A DNA stretch of 64,000 bases, taken from contig NZ_RQHS01000010.1 of NCBI RefSeq assembly GCF_004770895.1, positions 310,001 to 374,000 on the forward strand, read 5' to 3'. Source of the DNA: Leptospira dzoumogneensis (GTDB taxonomy: Bacteria > Spirochaetota > Leptospiria > Leptospirales > Leptospiraceae). Of the stretch, positions 33,701 through 42,855 are shown in pieces. Under the pieces are notes generated by a model. It saw nothing but the letters and a program-made list of their open reading frames with translations, did no database searches and was not told where the DNA came from. Position 1 is the stretch's first letter. Each line of letters starts with the position of its first letter. Both the position numbers and the translations under genes were made by a program.

Positions 33701-34870
33701 ATGCCGATACTCCCCGACTGGATCAATTTTAGTTTTCCCACCAAAATCCATTTTGAAGTCGATTGCGGCTTTAAAATGGGGAACTTCGTCAAGAACATAG
33801 GCAATCGTGCGGTCATTCTTTCCACTCAAAGCGAGTTGGAGAATATGGACGAGTTCTCCATCATCAAAACTTCTCTAGAGAAACATATAGATGGTGTGAT
33901 CCTCTATGATAATATAGAGAAGGAACCTACATTAAAAGAATTAGATACTGCCGCTTATTTTGCCAGGATCTCCAACGCAAACTGTATCATAGGTTACGGT
34001 TCTTACGAAAGTTTAAATACTGCTAAGTTAGTTGCACTTCTCGCAAATAACGACGCTTTCGCAGAAGATGTTTTTATTCTTAAAAAAAATCTTAGGCTTA
34101 AAAAACCTATCCCTCTTATCCTAATCCCTACTCATCCGGTGATGGGTCTGGAATGTTCTCCTACTGCTACAGTGTATATGGATGACGATAGAACCGTTCG
34201 TTATTTCGCGAATGAGTTCCTTTTCCCCGAGATGGTGATCGCCGACGCTAAGATCAGCAGCTTTATGACTTCTGCGGACGTTGCGAAAGTCGGAGTGGGA
34301 ATTTTAGCTGCCGCAGTAGATAGTATTCTTTCTAAATATTCAAATGAACTTACGAACTCTTCTTCTTTAAGAGCGATAGAGATCATTTATAAAAACCTTG
34401 TGCCTGCGATCAGGGACCCTAAGAATCTGCAGTATAAAAACGCGATCTTTGGTGCAAGTTTACTTGTAGGAATGTCCCATTCTTCTAGTTCATTAGGACT
34501 TTGTTATGCACTTTCCTTGGCTGCTTCTAACCTAACGAACTTGGATGTTTTCCAGGCAATGTCCATTCTTCTTCCCCACGTAATGGAATATAACCTCACC
34601 TCTTCCGCGGGTAAATATGTGATGATCGCAAAAGCCCTAGACGAGGATATCACCAATATTTCCGTGATCGAGGCAGCCATCAAAGCGGTGGAAGGTATCC
34701 GTAAAATTTATATAGAACTTAAGATCCCTCAAAGGCTTTCTGAATACGAAGTTCGTAAGATAGATCTTCCCGGGATCGCAAGTCTTGCTTCTTCTTTTCC
34801 TTTCTTGGATTCCCTTCCTAGGGAACTTCCTAAAAACGAGATCGAGACCATTCTAGTCGCAGCGTTTTAA
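33701..34870 (+). CDS. Iron-alcohol-dehydrogenase-like protein, metal site apparently lost
   Basis: 389 residues with the overall layout of group III (iron-type) alcohol dehydrogenases: a nucleotide-binding GYGSYESLNTAKLVALLA (about 98-115), LILIPTHPVMGLECSPTATV, and late LLPHVMEYN. The usual Asp-x3-His ligands read GILAAAV (about 200-206). The helix H-x3-H...H site is GMSHSSSSLGLCYALS, where only the first His (H260) remains. The protein therefore probably does not hold Fe2+ or Zn2+. It may be a NAD-binding or sensory pseudoenzyme. Substrate unknown. Confidence 0.7.
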   Translation: MPILPDWINFSFPTKIHFEVDCGFKMGNFVKNIGNRAVILSTQSELENMDEFSIIKTSLEKHIDGVILYDNIEKEPTLKELDTAAYFARISNANCIIGYGSYESLNTAKLVALLANNDAFAEDVFILKKNLRLKKPIPLILIPTHPVMGLECSPTATVYMDDDRTVRYFANEFLFPEMVIADAKISSFMTSADVAKVGVGILAAAVDSILSKYSNELTNSSSLRAIEIIYKNLVPAIRDPKNLQYKNAIFGASLLVGMSHSSSSLGLCYALSLAASNLTNLDVFQAMSILLPHVMEYNLTSSAGKYVMIAKALDEDITNISVIEAAIKAVEGIRKIYIELKIPQRLSEYEVRKIDLPGIASLASSFPFLDSLPRELPKNEIETILVAAF

Positions 34871-34873
34871 AGA

Positions 34874-35016
34874 TTTTCACGCAGAGGCGCGAAGTCGCAG
34901 AGTCGATTTTTTTATAAGGTTTTTGGTATGTAGGAGTTCCTACATGCGCTAAAGTTGGTCGTCCTGGTGGAATTCCAATAACCGACCCTCCGCGTCTTTG
35001 CGGCTCCGCGTGAGAA
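34874..35016. repeat. Dispersed palindromic repeat element, copy 4
   Basis: Left arm 34874-34902 (TTTCACGCAGAGGCGCGAAG...), palindromic core ATGTAGGAGTTCCTACAT at 34928-34945, a degraded second core near 34960, and right arm 34986-35016 (CTCCGCGTCTTTGCGGCTCC...). Left and right arms are inverted relative to each other. Confidence 0.8.
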
Positions 35017-35079
35017 AAAATCTTCTTATGTCGGGAAAAACATTTGAAAGGCCTGATTAAGGTCCAAAAATGGAGACTC

Positions 35080-35400
35080 ATGAGCGAAGAATCCATAGAC
35101 ACGATTATCGGGGAAGACATCCAATTCCGAGGCAAACTACGTTTCAATAACGCACTGAAGATCAAGGGCCAATTCAAGGGCACCATTGAGACCACAGGCT
35201 CATTGATCGTGGGAGAAACCGGAAGAGTCGAGGCCGATATCGAAACAGGGACCCTGGAAATCGAGGGAGATCTAAAAGGAAATATCAGCGCTGCCTCCAA
35301 AGTTTCCGTCCGTAAGACTGGAAAATTAGTCGGAGATGTTCGCACCCCGGATCTTGAGATCGAATCAGGAGCAAAATTCAGCGGAAATTGCATCATGTAA
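35080..35400 (+). CDS. Bactofilin-family cytoskeletal protein
   Basis: 106 residues forming the short right-handed beta-helix of bactofilins: IDTIIGEDIQFRGKLRFNNALKIKGQFKGTIETTGSLIVGETGRVEADIETGTLEIEGDLKGNISAASKVSVRKTGKLVGDVRTPDLEIESGAKFSGNC. The repeated G-x-hydrophobic-x-G-x-hydrophobic strands are plain. Bactofilins polymerise without nucleotide and often localise M23 endopeptidases. The ATG at 35080 follows GGAGA; a longer upstream in-frame start has no ribosome site. Confidence 0.92.
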   Translation: MSEESIDTIIGEDIQFRGKLRFNNALKIKGQFKGTIETTGSLIVGETGRVEADIETGTLEIEGDLKGNISAASKVSVRKTGKLVGDVRTPDLEIESGAKFSGNCIM

Positions 35401-35402
35401 TT

Positions 35403-37307
35403 ATGCCCCAGCATGGACCGGATTTTCAGAACCTACCAAATTCTTCCATACAAGGTCTAACTCCCCTCCAGTCCCATGTGTTCGGGACAAAATTCGGAGG
35501 GGTTTCTGATCCTTCTAAGATTCTCACCCAAAATATTTCAGATCTTCCTTCTCCGTTCTTATTACCGGACATGGATGAATCTATCCGCATTCTTCAAACA
35601 GCAGTTAAAGAAAACAAGTCCATCTTACTCTATGGGGATAGGGACAGCGATGGTGTTTGTTCCACAAGTTTACTCGCCAATTTTCTAAGAGGAATTCATC
35701 CGGGAAAACTCACAGTCAAAACTTCCAGCGAAGAAGATTACGGACTATGCGAACCTGCGATGAAATATGTGAGAGAAGTCAAACCCGACCTGCTCGTAAC
35801 ACTTGACTTCGGAACAAGCAATAGCGCGGAAATAGAAGAATTGAACCAAGAAGGAATGCAGGTAGTGGTCCTGGACCACCATGAAATTCCGGACAGAATA
35901 CCTTCTTCTTGCAAACTTATCTCTCCTAAAAGAGGAGATTCCCTTTATCCTACGGAAAAGATCTGCACTTCCGTTATTTCCTGGAAACTGATCACTGCAT
36001 GGCTTTATTCTACATTAGAATATTATAATTCTTTGGTCTGGATACCGGATGGAGAGACATTTTTCAGCGGTTCTCTTGTAAAAAACGGGATCAAACTTTT
36101 CCAAGGAGACAAGTCGGAAGCAGAAAAACGTTTTTCCGGGACTTTTATAGATTGGCCTACAACTTCTAAAACTCAGTATCCTGAAAGAGAAGTTTTCTAT
36201 TCTCAAATCCATTCTTCTCCTGCGATCTGGGAACAAGTCCTGAAAAATCTAGATCTTGCTTCTATCGGAACGATCACCGACATGATGCCTCTTGTGGGAG
36301 AAAATAGGATCATAGTCAAAGAAGGTTGTTTTACTCTACAAAAGATCAAAACGGGAGAATTTTCACATCGTCCCGGTTTGGAAAAACTTTTCTCTCAATT
36401 GGATCTAGATAAGAAGAAGGTACTCTCCAGAGATTTGGGATGGAGCATCGGTCCCGCATTGAACGCTGCCGGCAGAATGCAAAAAACGGAAGCTGCACTC
36501 GGACTTCTTCTTTCGAACTCGGATAAGGAAGCGGAATCTTTGGCAACGGACCTTCTCAAATTAAATGAAGAAAGAAGAGAGAGGACCAAAAGAAATTTAT
36601 TCAGGGTAGAAGGTTTTCTAAAAAGAAAAAGAGAAAGAACAGAAAGACCGATCCTTTTCTGTTATGAGCCCGATTTTGAACCTGGAGTTTCAGGGATCGT
36701 TGCCACAAGACTTGTGGAACAATACAAAAGACCCGTCGTATTCATAGCGCCCGATCACGGACATGCAAAAGGAAGTGTAAGAGCTTACGGAAGTGAGAAT
36801 GTTTTAAACCTTCTCAAAAAAGCGGAGAATGTTTTTCACCAATTCGGCGGTCATAAAGAAGCGGGAGGATTTTCTCTTTCCATAGACCAGATCCCTAAAC
36901 TTGCGGAAATTCTTTTCCAAGAAGCGGGAAGCTGGCTGGAATCGGAAAATATTACCGGCTTACAAGAAGAGACGAAAAGTTTGGTGAGTCTAAGACCCCA
37001 AGAGTTAAGAGAAAACTTATATACAGAGCTTGGATTATTCGAACCTTTCGGTATGGAAAATCCTGCTCCACTACTTTCCATAAAAGGAGCAAGAATACTT
37101 TCTTATCGTCCTTTGTCGGATGGCAAACATGCAAGGTTCAAAATTTTAGCCTCTTCCGAATCCATACAATGTATTGTCTGGAATAAGGCGGAAGAATTCT
37201 CGAAAACTTTAAGAGATAAAGGTGAGTTGGATCTTTGGGGTAGTTTAGAAGAGAACACTTTCAGAGGCAAAACAAGCCTTCAGTTCGTGATCCAATCTTT
37301 CGAATGA
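35403..37307 (+). CDS. recJ: Single-stranded-DNA-specific exonuclease RecJ
   Basis: 634 residues. DHH-family motifs: GDRDSDGVCST (motif I), LLVTLDFGTSN (II), VVVLDHHEIPD (III, DHH), SIGTITDMMPLVGENR (IV). The DHHA1 domain has GVSGIVATRLVEQYKRPVVF and FGGHKEAGGFSL; a C-terminal OB fold follows. RecJ degrades 5'-ended ssDNA in recombination and mismatch repair. Motif I DRDSDG replaces the common DYDVDG. The ATG at 35403 is used; a TTG at 35388 inside the bactofilin gene is also possible. It is convergent with pcnB, 6 bp apart. Confidence 0.93.
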   Translation: MPQHGPDFQNLPNSSIQGLTPLQSHVFGTKFGGVSDPSKILTQNISDLPSPFLLPDMDESIRILQTAVKENKSILLYGDRDSDGVCSTSLLANFLRGIHPGKLTVKTSSEEDYGLCEPAMKYVREVKPDLLVTLDFGTSNSAEIEELNQEGMQVVVLDHHEIPDRIPSSCKLISPKRGDSLYPTEKICTSVISWKLITAWLYSTLEYYNSLVWIPDGETFFSGSLVKNGIKLFQGDKSEAEKRFSGTFIDWPTTSKTQYPEREVFYSQIHSSPAIWEQVLKNLDLASIGTITDMMPLVGENRIIVKEGCFTLQKIKTGEFSHRPGLEKLFSQLDLDKKKVLSRDLGWSIGPALNAAGRMQKTEAALGLLLSNSDKEAESLATDLLKLNEERRERTKRNLFRVEGFLKRKRERTERPILFCYEPDFEPGVSGIVATRLVEQYKRPVVFIAPDHGHAKGSVRAYGSENVLNLLKKAENVFHQFGGHKEAGGFSLSIDQIPKLAEILFQEAGSWLESENITGLQEETKSLVSLRPQELRENLYTELGLFEPFGMENPAPLLSIKGARILSYRPLSDGKHARFKILASSESIQCIVWNKAEEFSKTLRDKGELDLWGSLEENTFRGKTSLQFVIQSFE

Positions 37308-37313
37308 TCAATA

Positions 37314-38792
37314 TCAATCCGATTCGTTATAATCGGAATTTTCGGAACTCGCTTCCGGCTGTTGTTTGGACTGTTCCCCGTTTTGACGGCCGCCCTTTCT
37401 GTTACGATCTTTGAATCGACCGCCGCCGCCTTCTCTTTCTTTACGGTTTCGGTTCGGACGTCCACCCTGTTGTCCGCCTTCTCTTCTTCCTCCGCCTCCG
37501 CCTCCGATACTATTCGGTAGAACAGGTCTTTTGCGAAGTGAAATTTCCCAGAAGAATGCAGACTGTAGAGCCTTATCATTATTGTCCGCGATCGCATTGA
37601 TCTTATAAACGTAAAACGCGTCGTAGAAGAAGTCTTTCTTACGGAAAAAATTGTTCTGAGAGGCTTTATCGTCTTCTATATGAGTAAATCTTTCCTGAGA
37701 CGCAAATACCTTGATCAGTCTTTCCTTATCTTTTTTAGGAGTTCCTAATCTTTGGAAAATCGGCTCCAAAGCGAGTTTCAAAGAAGCAACTAAATGCCCC
37801 CCGCTCTTCTTAGTTAAAGACTCTTCTGCAAGATCGGAAAATAAAAGTGCATAAAATATCTGAGGAGTAAGCTCCTCTCTTTCGGAAAGAAGTTTGTCTG
37901 CGATCGCCAAACGTTTCCCTACTCTGGTTTCCAAAAACTTCTCTCCGAAGTCCGGATTTTTTTTGCGTTCTCTCTCGAATGCTTCTTTGAGTAAAACTTC
38001 TAAAAGAGAATTTTGGGCCATTCCCTGGAAAATAAGGGAAGTTCTCCAGGTGCGGAAAATTTTATTATATTCTTCCAACATACGGGAAGAGGAGGCTTTT
38101 TCCAGCTCGTGTACATTCTTCTTGATAGATTTGGAAGTTCCCTTATCTATTTTAAGACCAAGCAGCACGGCAAATTTTACTGCACGCAACATTCTCACAG
38201 GATCTTCTCTAAAAGAAATATCCGGATTTCCGATCACTCTGAGTTGTCTGCTTTGGATATCTTCATATCCGCCCACATAATCCACGATGGAATCATTGCG
38301 GATATCATAGTATAACGCGTTGATCGTGAAGTCTCTTCTGGCAGCGTCTTCCTGCGGAGTACCGAATTTGTTATCTCGTTTGATCAGATAGTCCTGATCC
38401 TCTACATGTTTTTCGAAACGATGTTCCGGAAGAGAACGAAAAGTACTGACCTCGATCACCTTTCCCTTAAAAAGAATATGAACGATCTTAAATCTACGAC
38501 CGATGATACGGCAGTTATTAAAGATTTTTTTAATTTGATTCGGAGTCGCGTTGGTGACCACGTCGAAATCTTTCGGTTTGCGTCCCAAAAGAAGGTCACG
38601 AACTCCCCCACCCACGATATAGGCCTTGTATCCGAATTTGTGGAGACGGTGGATGATCTTTACCGCATCCTCGTCGATCATTGTCTTACGGATCGGATGA
38701 GAATCCCGATAGAACCTCCGTCCCTCCGGATAAATAAGAATGTCGTCGACGGATCCTATTTTTTTCTTGAAGAGATTGGACAGAAATTTCAT
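37314..38792 (-). CDS. pcnB: Poly(A) polymerase / CCA-adding-type nucleotidyltransferase with Gly-Arg tail
   Basis: 492 residues. The class II nucleotidyltransferase head has [37 protein letters not shown] (GG then DxD), [33 protein letters not shown] and [15 protein letters not shown]. The middle is helical. The last ~70 residues are low-complexity Gly/Arg/Asn ([31 protein letters not shown]), like RGG RNA-binding tails. N-terminal KFLSNLFKK and [15 protein letters not shown] resemble PcnB rather than a plain CCA enzyme. Since the tRNAs here lack CCA, a CCA-adding role cannot be excluded. Confidence 0.85.
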   Translation of the reverse strand: MKFLSNLFKKKIGSVDDILIYPEGRRFYRDSHPIRKTMIDEDAVKIIHRLHKFGYKAYIVGGGVRDLLLGRKPKDFDVVTNATPNQIKKIFNNCRIIGRRFKIVHILFKGKVIEVSTFRSLPEHRFEKHVEDQDYLIKRDNKFGTPQEDAARRDFTINALYYDIRNDSIVDYVGGYEDIQSRQLRVIGNPDISFREDPVRMLRAVKFAVLLGLKIDKGTSKSIKKNVHELEKASSSRMLEEYNKIFRTWRTSLIFQGMAQNSLLEVLLKEAFERERKKNPDFGEKFLETRVGKRLAIADKLLSEREELTPQIFYALLFSDLAEESLTKKSGGHLVASLKLALEPIFQRLGTPKKDKERLIKVFASQERFTHIEDDKASQNNFFRKKDFFYDAFYVYKINAIADNNDKALQSAFFWEISLRKRPVLPNSIGGGGGGRREGGQQGGRPNRNRKEREGGGGRFKDRNRKGGRQNGEQSKQQPEASSENSDYNESD

Positions 38793-38851
38793 ATGATGGG
38801 ATAGTTAAGTCCTATAATCCCCGTCGGACCCCTACCTGCAAGTAAAAATCT

Positions 38852-39868
38852 ATGAACAACGAGGCAAAGTTCGAAGACCGCCCCAGAGCCGCAGAAAGGC
38901 TGAAGATCAAGTATCTTCGTTTACGTTCTTCCTGGCTAAAAATCAAAGAAAAAGGCTCTCGCAAAATTTCTTTCCTACTCGTACCTCACGATCACGAAGC
39001 TGTGCTGAATGTGGAGCTTAGCGTTTTTATGGCCGCGTTTTTAGGAGTGCTTTCCGTCCTACTTTTTCTACTCGCGAGTGCATTCGTGGTCTATATGAAC
39101 TTCTTCTTTGTACCGAATCGTGAGTTGATCCGAGAGACCGACAATAATGTCGGGCTGTTTCTTTATTATAACTCTCTTCTAAAAGACGCTAAGAAAGAAA
39201 TTTCCGGATTAGAAAAAAAGACGGAACAGTTAAACCTAGTCGCCTGGGAAGAAGTTCCCTGGAAAAGAATTCTCACCTTCGATTATGTACCTGAGTTCAG
39301 CTTAAAGAAAAATGTTCCGGAATCTTCGACTAACATGGATCTATATTCGGATACTGTGGAAGGTTTTGCAGAAAGAAATATTGAATTATACAAGATCAAA
39401 CATGCCTTCCAAAACGCATTCGATTATTTGGAAGAAAGAGAATCCATTCTATACGCGATGCCAAGAGGCCGTCCTTTAAAACCCGGAGTAGGATTTGTGA
39501 CTTCTACTTTCGGAGGAAGGGTGGATCCATTCGGTCTAGTGGAGATGGGAGAGTTCCACTCAGGCATAGACTTTGCTGCAGGCGAAGGAATTCCTATTTA
39601 TGCGACGGCTCCAGGTGTGATAGAAGATAATGGACAGTCCGCAGGTGGACTCGGAAAAAGTATTCGTATCAATCACTTGAACGGATTTTATACAGTGTAT
39701 GGACACTGTTCCGTAGTCTTTGTAGAAAAAGGACAGATTGTCACAAGAGGCCAGCATATAGGCAATGTAGGTTCCACAGGAAAGGCCACAGGCCCTCACG
39801 TACATTACGAGGTCCATATAGGTTACGATCCTCCTATGGATCCTGCAGAATTCGTAAATATGGAATAA
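38852..39868 (+). CDS. M23-family peptidoglycan endopeptidase, membrane-anchored
   Basis: 338 residues. A basic N-terminal ~55 residues precede one membrane helix ([29 protein letters not shown], about 65-90), a coiled region ([37 protein letters not shown]), and a LytM domain from about 210. Metal ligands appear in [11 protein letters not shown] and [11 protein letters not shown], with YGHCS between. The domain looks catalytically complete. It would cut peptide crosslinks in the periplasmic wall. Located 3.4 kb from bactofilin and just upstream of lgt. Confidence 0.92.
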   Translation: MNNEAKFEDRPRAAERLKIKYLRLRSSWLKIKEKGSRKISFLLVPHDHEAVLNVELSVFMAAFLGVLSVLLFLLASAFVVYMNFFFVPNRELIRETDNNVGLFLYYNSLLKDAKKEISGLEKKTEQLNLVAWEEVPWKRILTFDYVPEFSLKKNVPESSTNMDLYSDTVEGFAERNIELYKIKHAFQNAFDYLEERESILYAMPRGRPLKPGVGFVTSTFGGRVDPFGLVEMGEFHSGIDFAAGEGIPIYATAPGVIEDNGQSAGGLGKSIRINHLNGFYTVYGHCSVVFVEKGQIVTRGQHIGNVGSTGKATGPHVHYEVHIGYDPPMDPAEFVNME

Positions 39869-39939
39869 ATTTTAATCTCTCCGAAACTTTCCCGATTCGG
39901 GGAACGAATATAAGGGAAAAAAGATCCAAAGAAGGAACC

Positions 39940-40902
39940 ATGTATAAAGTCATAGATATTCCCGGACTAGTACCTTTCGTCCAGAAATACATCAGCAGCG
40001 GTTGGGAAGGAATTTCCACATTCAGCATTTTAGTAGTCATCGCATTTTTAGCGGCTTCCTATCTCCTGCCAAAAGAACTAGAAAGAAGAAACTTAGAACC
40101 GTCTCATGCAGATTGGCTTTTGATCTTAGGGGTTTTTGGAACATTCGTAGGCGCTAAGGTATTTTTTATCTTCGAGATCTGGGACCAAATATTCGTAGAT
40201 ACCCCGGGATTTGACGGAAAGTATCTATATCCACTCACCCACGCCGATGGTTTCCCAGGTCGTCCAGGACTTTGGTCCAGCTTATTCTCCGGAAGCGGTT
40301 TGGTATTTTACGGAGGATTCCTATTCGGGATACTATTCATTAGCTTATACATGATCCAAAACAAATTGGATGTAAAATCCTACTTGGACGCTACGATTCC
40401 AAGCATGGCATTGGGTTATGCGATCGGTAGATTAGGATGTTTTGTTTCCGGAGACGGTTGTTACGGATTTGCGACTCACCAACATATCCCACTTTTAACA
40501 TTCACCTACTGGCCGACAAGTGCCGTTCCAAGCGGTGTTCCAGTTTGGAATACTCCTGTCATGGAAGCATTCGTATCTTTTCTATTCTTCATCTATTTCC
40601 AAAAATGGGCAAGATTCCAAAACTTCAAAAAATTCAGCTTAGGCGCTCAATATTTGATCCTGCATGGACTTGCTAGATTAGCGATTGAATTCTTAAGAGT
40701 GAATAAGGCAGTGATCCCATTCTTTGATCCACCGGTTCAATCAAACATTCCGGGAGCAACCGGAGAAACTACTACCTTCTTAAACGGATACTACTGGCAT
40801 GGATTTTCTCAATCCCAGTACGTATCTATCGCGATCATACTGGTAGGGATTTATTTCTTAGTGAAATGGAAACTCTGGGAGAAGGAGCCGGTCCCGGCTT
40901 AA
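39940..40902 (+). CDS. lgt: Prolipoprotein diacylglyceryl transferase
   Basis: 320 residues with about seven membrane helices. Motifs include [45 protein letters not shown] and [15 protein letters not shown] (catalytic Arg/Glu region). Lgt transfers diacylglycerol to the lipobox Cys of lipoproteins, a key step for the many lipoproteins seen in this window. The ATG follows AAGGAA. An insertion around residues 195-215 ([20 protein letters not shown]) is consistent with family variability. Confidence 0.94.
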   Translation: MYKVIDIPGLVPFVQKYISSGWEGISTFSILVVIAFLAASYLLPKELERRNLEPSHADWLLILGVFGTFVGAKVFFIFEIWDQIFVDTPGFDGKYLYPLTHADGFPGRPGLWSSLFSGSGLVFYGGFLFGILFISLYMIQNKLDVKSYLDATIPSMALGYAIGRLGCFVSGDGCYGFATHQHIPLLTFTYWPTSAVPSGVPVWNTPVMEAFVSFLFFIYFQKWARFQNFKKFSLGAQYLILHGLARLAIEFLRVNKAVIPFFDPPVQSNIPGATGETTTFLNGYYWHGFSQSQYVSIAIILVGIYFLVKWKLWEKEPVPA

Positions 40903-41217
40903 GGAGACGCGGAGTTTTAAGAGGCACAAAGCTTAAAAGAATTTTTCGCACGGAGTTCACGGAGAACACAGAGGGAATTTTAAATCACGCAGAGGCGCGG
41001 AGCCGCAGAGGGTAAAAAAGATAAGTTTGTTGGAGTTCCAACACAGCTTCTGGTCCTTCGTTGTATAACTCGTAAGAGTTCCTGCAAAGTTATTACCAAG
41101 AATCCTTCGCGTGATAAAAACTCTGCGTCTTAGCGTCTCTGCGTGGGATAAAAAACCTGCGACTCTGCGTGAAAAACCCTCTGTGTTCTCTGTGCCCTCG
41201 GTGCGAACCCTTGGCAG
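40903..41217. repeat. Dispersed palindromic repeat element, copy 5 (largest)
   Basis: Nested arms: 40947-40975 (CGCACGGAGTTCACGGAGAA...), 40985-41012 (TCACGCAGAGGCGCGGAGCC...), core TGTTGGAGTTCCAACA at 41028-41043, a partial second core near 41078-41095, and inverted arms 41120-41148 and 41161-41211 (ending ...CTCGGTGCGAACC, the inverse of GTTCGCAC). The whole 315 bp between convergent lgt and dsbD-like genes is this element. Confidence 0.85.
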
Positions 41218-42624
41218 CTATTCGCCTGAGGCGTGGATATTCTCACCTTTGATAGTGCGGATCATATCAGCAGTATTCAAATAATTCGTAGTTTTAAAAA
41301 GGACCTTACCGTCCGGGGAGAAGATCACAAAGAATGGAAGTCCGATCTTTAATTCAGGAAATCTAGGATCATTCTCATATATTAGAAAATCCTTATCATC
41401 GTCCTTGATCTTTAAAAGAATGGTTTTGCCGAGTGCCTGGTTCAAGTTCGTATCGGATAAGGTAAGGTCCTCGAAAGCCTTACAGTTAGAGCACCAATCC
41501 GCATAAAAATCCGCAAATACCAAACGATCTTCGGTTTTAGCTGTCTCGAATGCGGTATCGGAAATCCTATGCCACTCTAGATTCCCATGTTCTTCCACTA
41601 GATCCTTCTTGATCCCGCCGGGAGCAACACCCCAGCCTGCAAGCCGGATCAGGATGGCGCTGGAACAGATCAATCCGGTAAGAAGTAATGCTTTCTTCAT
41701 TCTTTCAGTGCGAAGAAGTGATGCCGGTTGGTAAAAGTATGCAGTTGCTAAAACTCCAAGAGCAGCAACCAGGATCCCAAGACTCAGATCGAGAGGAACG
41801 GACCATAATTGCATTGCCTTATTATAATAAGACCATGCAAAATAGAAGACCACAAATCCTAAAACGATCTGTATCCATCTGGTCCATCTACCTCCACGAG
41901 GAAGAGAAAGACCGAACACTCCTAAAAATAAGAACGGCAATCCAAGTCCTAGTCCGAACAAAGCCATCTTGAATGCGGAAACAGCTAAAGAATAAACGCT
42001 GATACTTTGGACCCCTGCAGTCACTTGGATCAAAATCGCAACTACGATCGGACCTACACAAGGAGAAGATAAAAAACCTGCTCCCATACCCAAAAGGAAA
42101 GTCCCCTTCCATCCTTGGCATCCTTTCCATTCTTTTACGGGAAAAATCGGTAAATGCAAAATTCCTAATGAAGCAAGTCCCAATAAAAAAATAACTACGG
42201 CTAAAAATAGATTCGTTCCAGGAAATCTTAAAACAGTATTGAACGCTCCGCCTGAAATTCCCGCCACAAGACCGAAGCAAAAATACATGGAAGCCAGCCC
42301 GGCATAATACACCAAAGGGTGGAACATTTTGTTTGTGGCGGTTTCCCCCCTTGCTTTTATAATCCCGACCGTGATCGGATACAAAGGATAAACACAAGGA
42401 AGGAGGCTGGCACAAAGCCCTCCCAAGACCAGAAAGATCGCGGAATGAAATCCGAACTCTGAACCGGAAATTCCCGTCTCCAACCATCTGTTTAGAGAAG
42501 ACATCCAGGATTCGGAGACTACCTGGGATTGGGCTTGCAGGGAGCTAGTTAGGAAAAAGAAGAATATTAGAAGTCCGGCTCTTTGACCAGACATTAAGGA
42601 GAGAAGGATCCGAATTTTCTTCAT
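41218..42624 (-). CDS. DsbD/CcdA-type transmembrane thiol-disulfide reductase with thioredoxin domain
   Basis: 468 residues from ATG 42624. A signal-like helix is followed by the eight-helix transporter core with redox cysteines in GGLCASLLPCVYPLYPITVG and GFLSSPCVGPIVVAILI. The C-terminal thioredoxin domain has FADFYADWCSNCKAFEDL (CxxC). The N-terminal alpha domain of classical DsbD is absent, so electrons would pass from cytoplasmic thioredoxin to the periplasm via the last domain. A TTG at 42645 is an alternative start. Ends next to repeat copy 5. Confidence 0.9.
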   Translation of the reverse strand: MKKIRILLSLMSGQRAGLLIFFFFLTSSLQAQSQVVSESWMSSLNRWLETGISGSEFGFHSAIFLVLGGLCASLLPCVYPLYPITVGIIKARGETATNKMFHPLVYYAGLASMYFCFGLVAGISGGAFNTVLRFPGTNLFLAVVIFLLGLASLGILHLPIFPVKEWKGCQGWKGTFLLGMGAGFLSSPCVGPIVVAILIQVTAGVQSISVYSLAVSAFKMALFGLGLGLPFLFLGVFGLSLPRGGRWTRWIQIVLGFVVFYFAWSYYNKAMQLWSVPLDLSLGILVAALGVLATAYFYQPASLLRTERMKKALLLTGLICSSAILIRLAGWGVAPGGIKKDLVEEHGNLEWHRISDTAFETAKTEDRLVFADFYADWCSNCKAFEDLTLSDTNLNQALGKTILLKIKDDDKDFLIYENDPRFPELKIGLPFFVIFSPDGKVLFKTTNYLNTADMIRTIKGENIHASGE

Positions 42625-42802
42625 GAGATGGACGATTAGACCCAAACAGGATTTGTCTTTCTCCTAAGATTCATTATCGGCTCCATAACCTCGAAACCAA
42701 GTTGCGATTTCTAAAAGTATGGTCAATCCTGAATTCCCGGATCGGTGACCCCTAGATTTGGTCCGTACTTGTTTGGACGAAGCGGAAAGGTAGAAAGGAC
42801 AG

Positions 42803-42837
42803 AAAAAGCCCGATCCTTTCCTAAAAAAAGACCGGGC
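42803..42837 (-). terminator. Terminator after the porin gene
   Basis: On the minus strand GCCCG (42837-42833) pairs with CGGGC (42812-42808) across a 20-nt loop, followed by T5. It lies just after the porin stop codon. Confidence 0.65.
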
Positions 42838-42855
42838 ATGAGCTGGATGGCTACT

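Noticed and set aside
34830..35414. Minus-strand ORF of about 194 codons across repeat copy 4 and the bactofilin gene
   Set aside because: It translates repeat arms and the antisense of bactofilin. The composition has no protein-like motifs.
41888..42487. Minus-strand ORF of about 199 codons inside the DsbD-like gene in another frame
   Set aside because: The DsbD frame is clearly real, with both redox motifs and membrane helices; the alternative frame has no signature.
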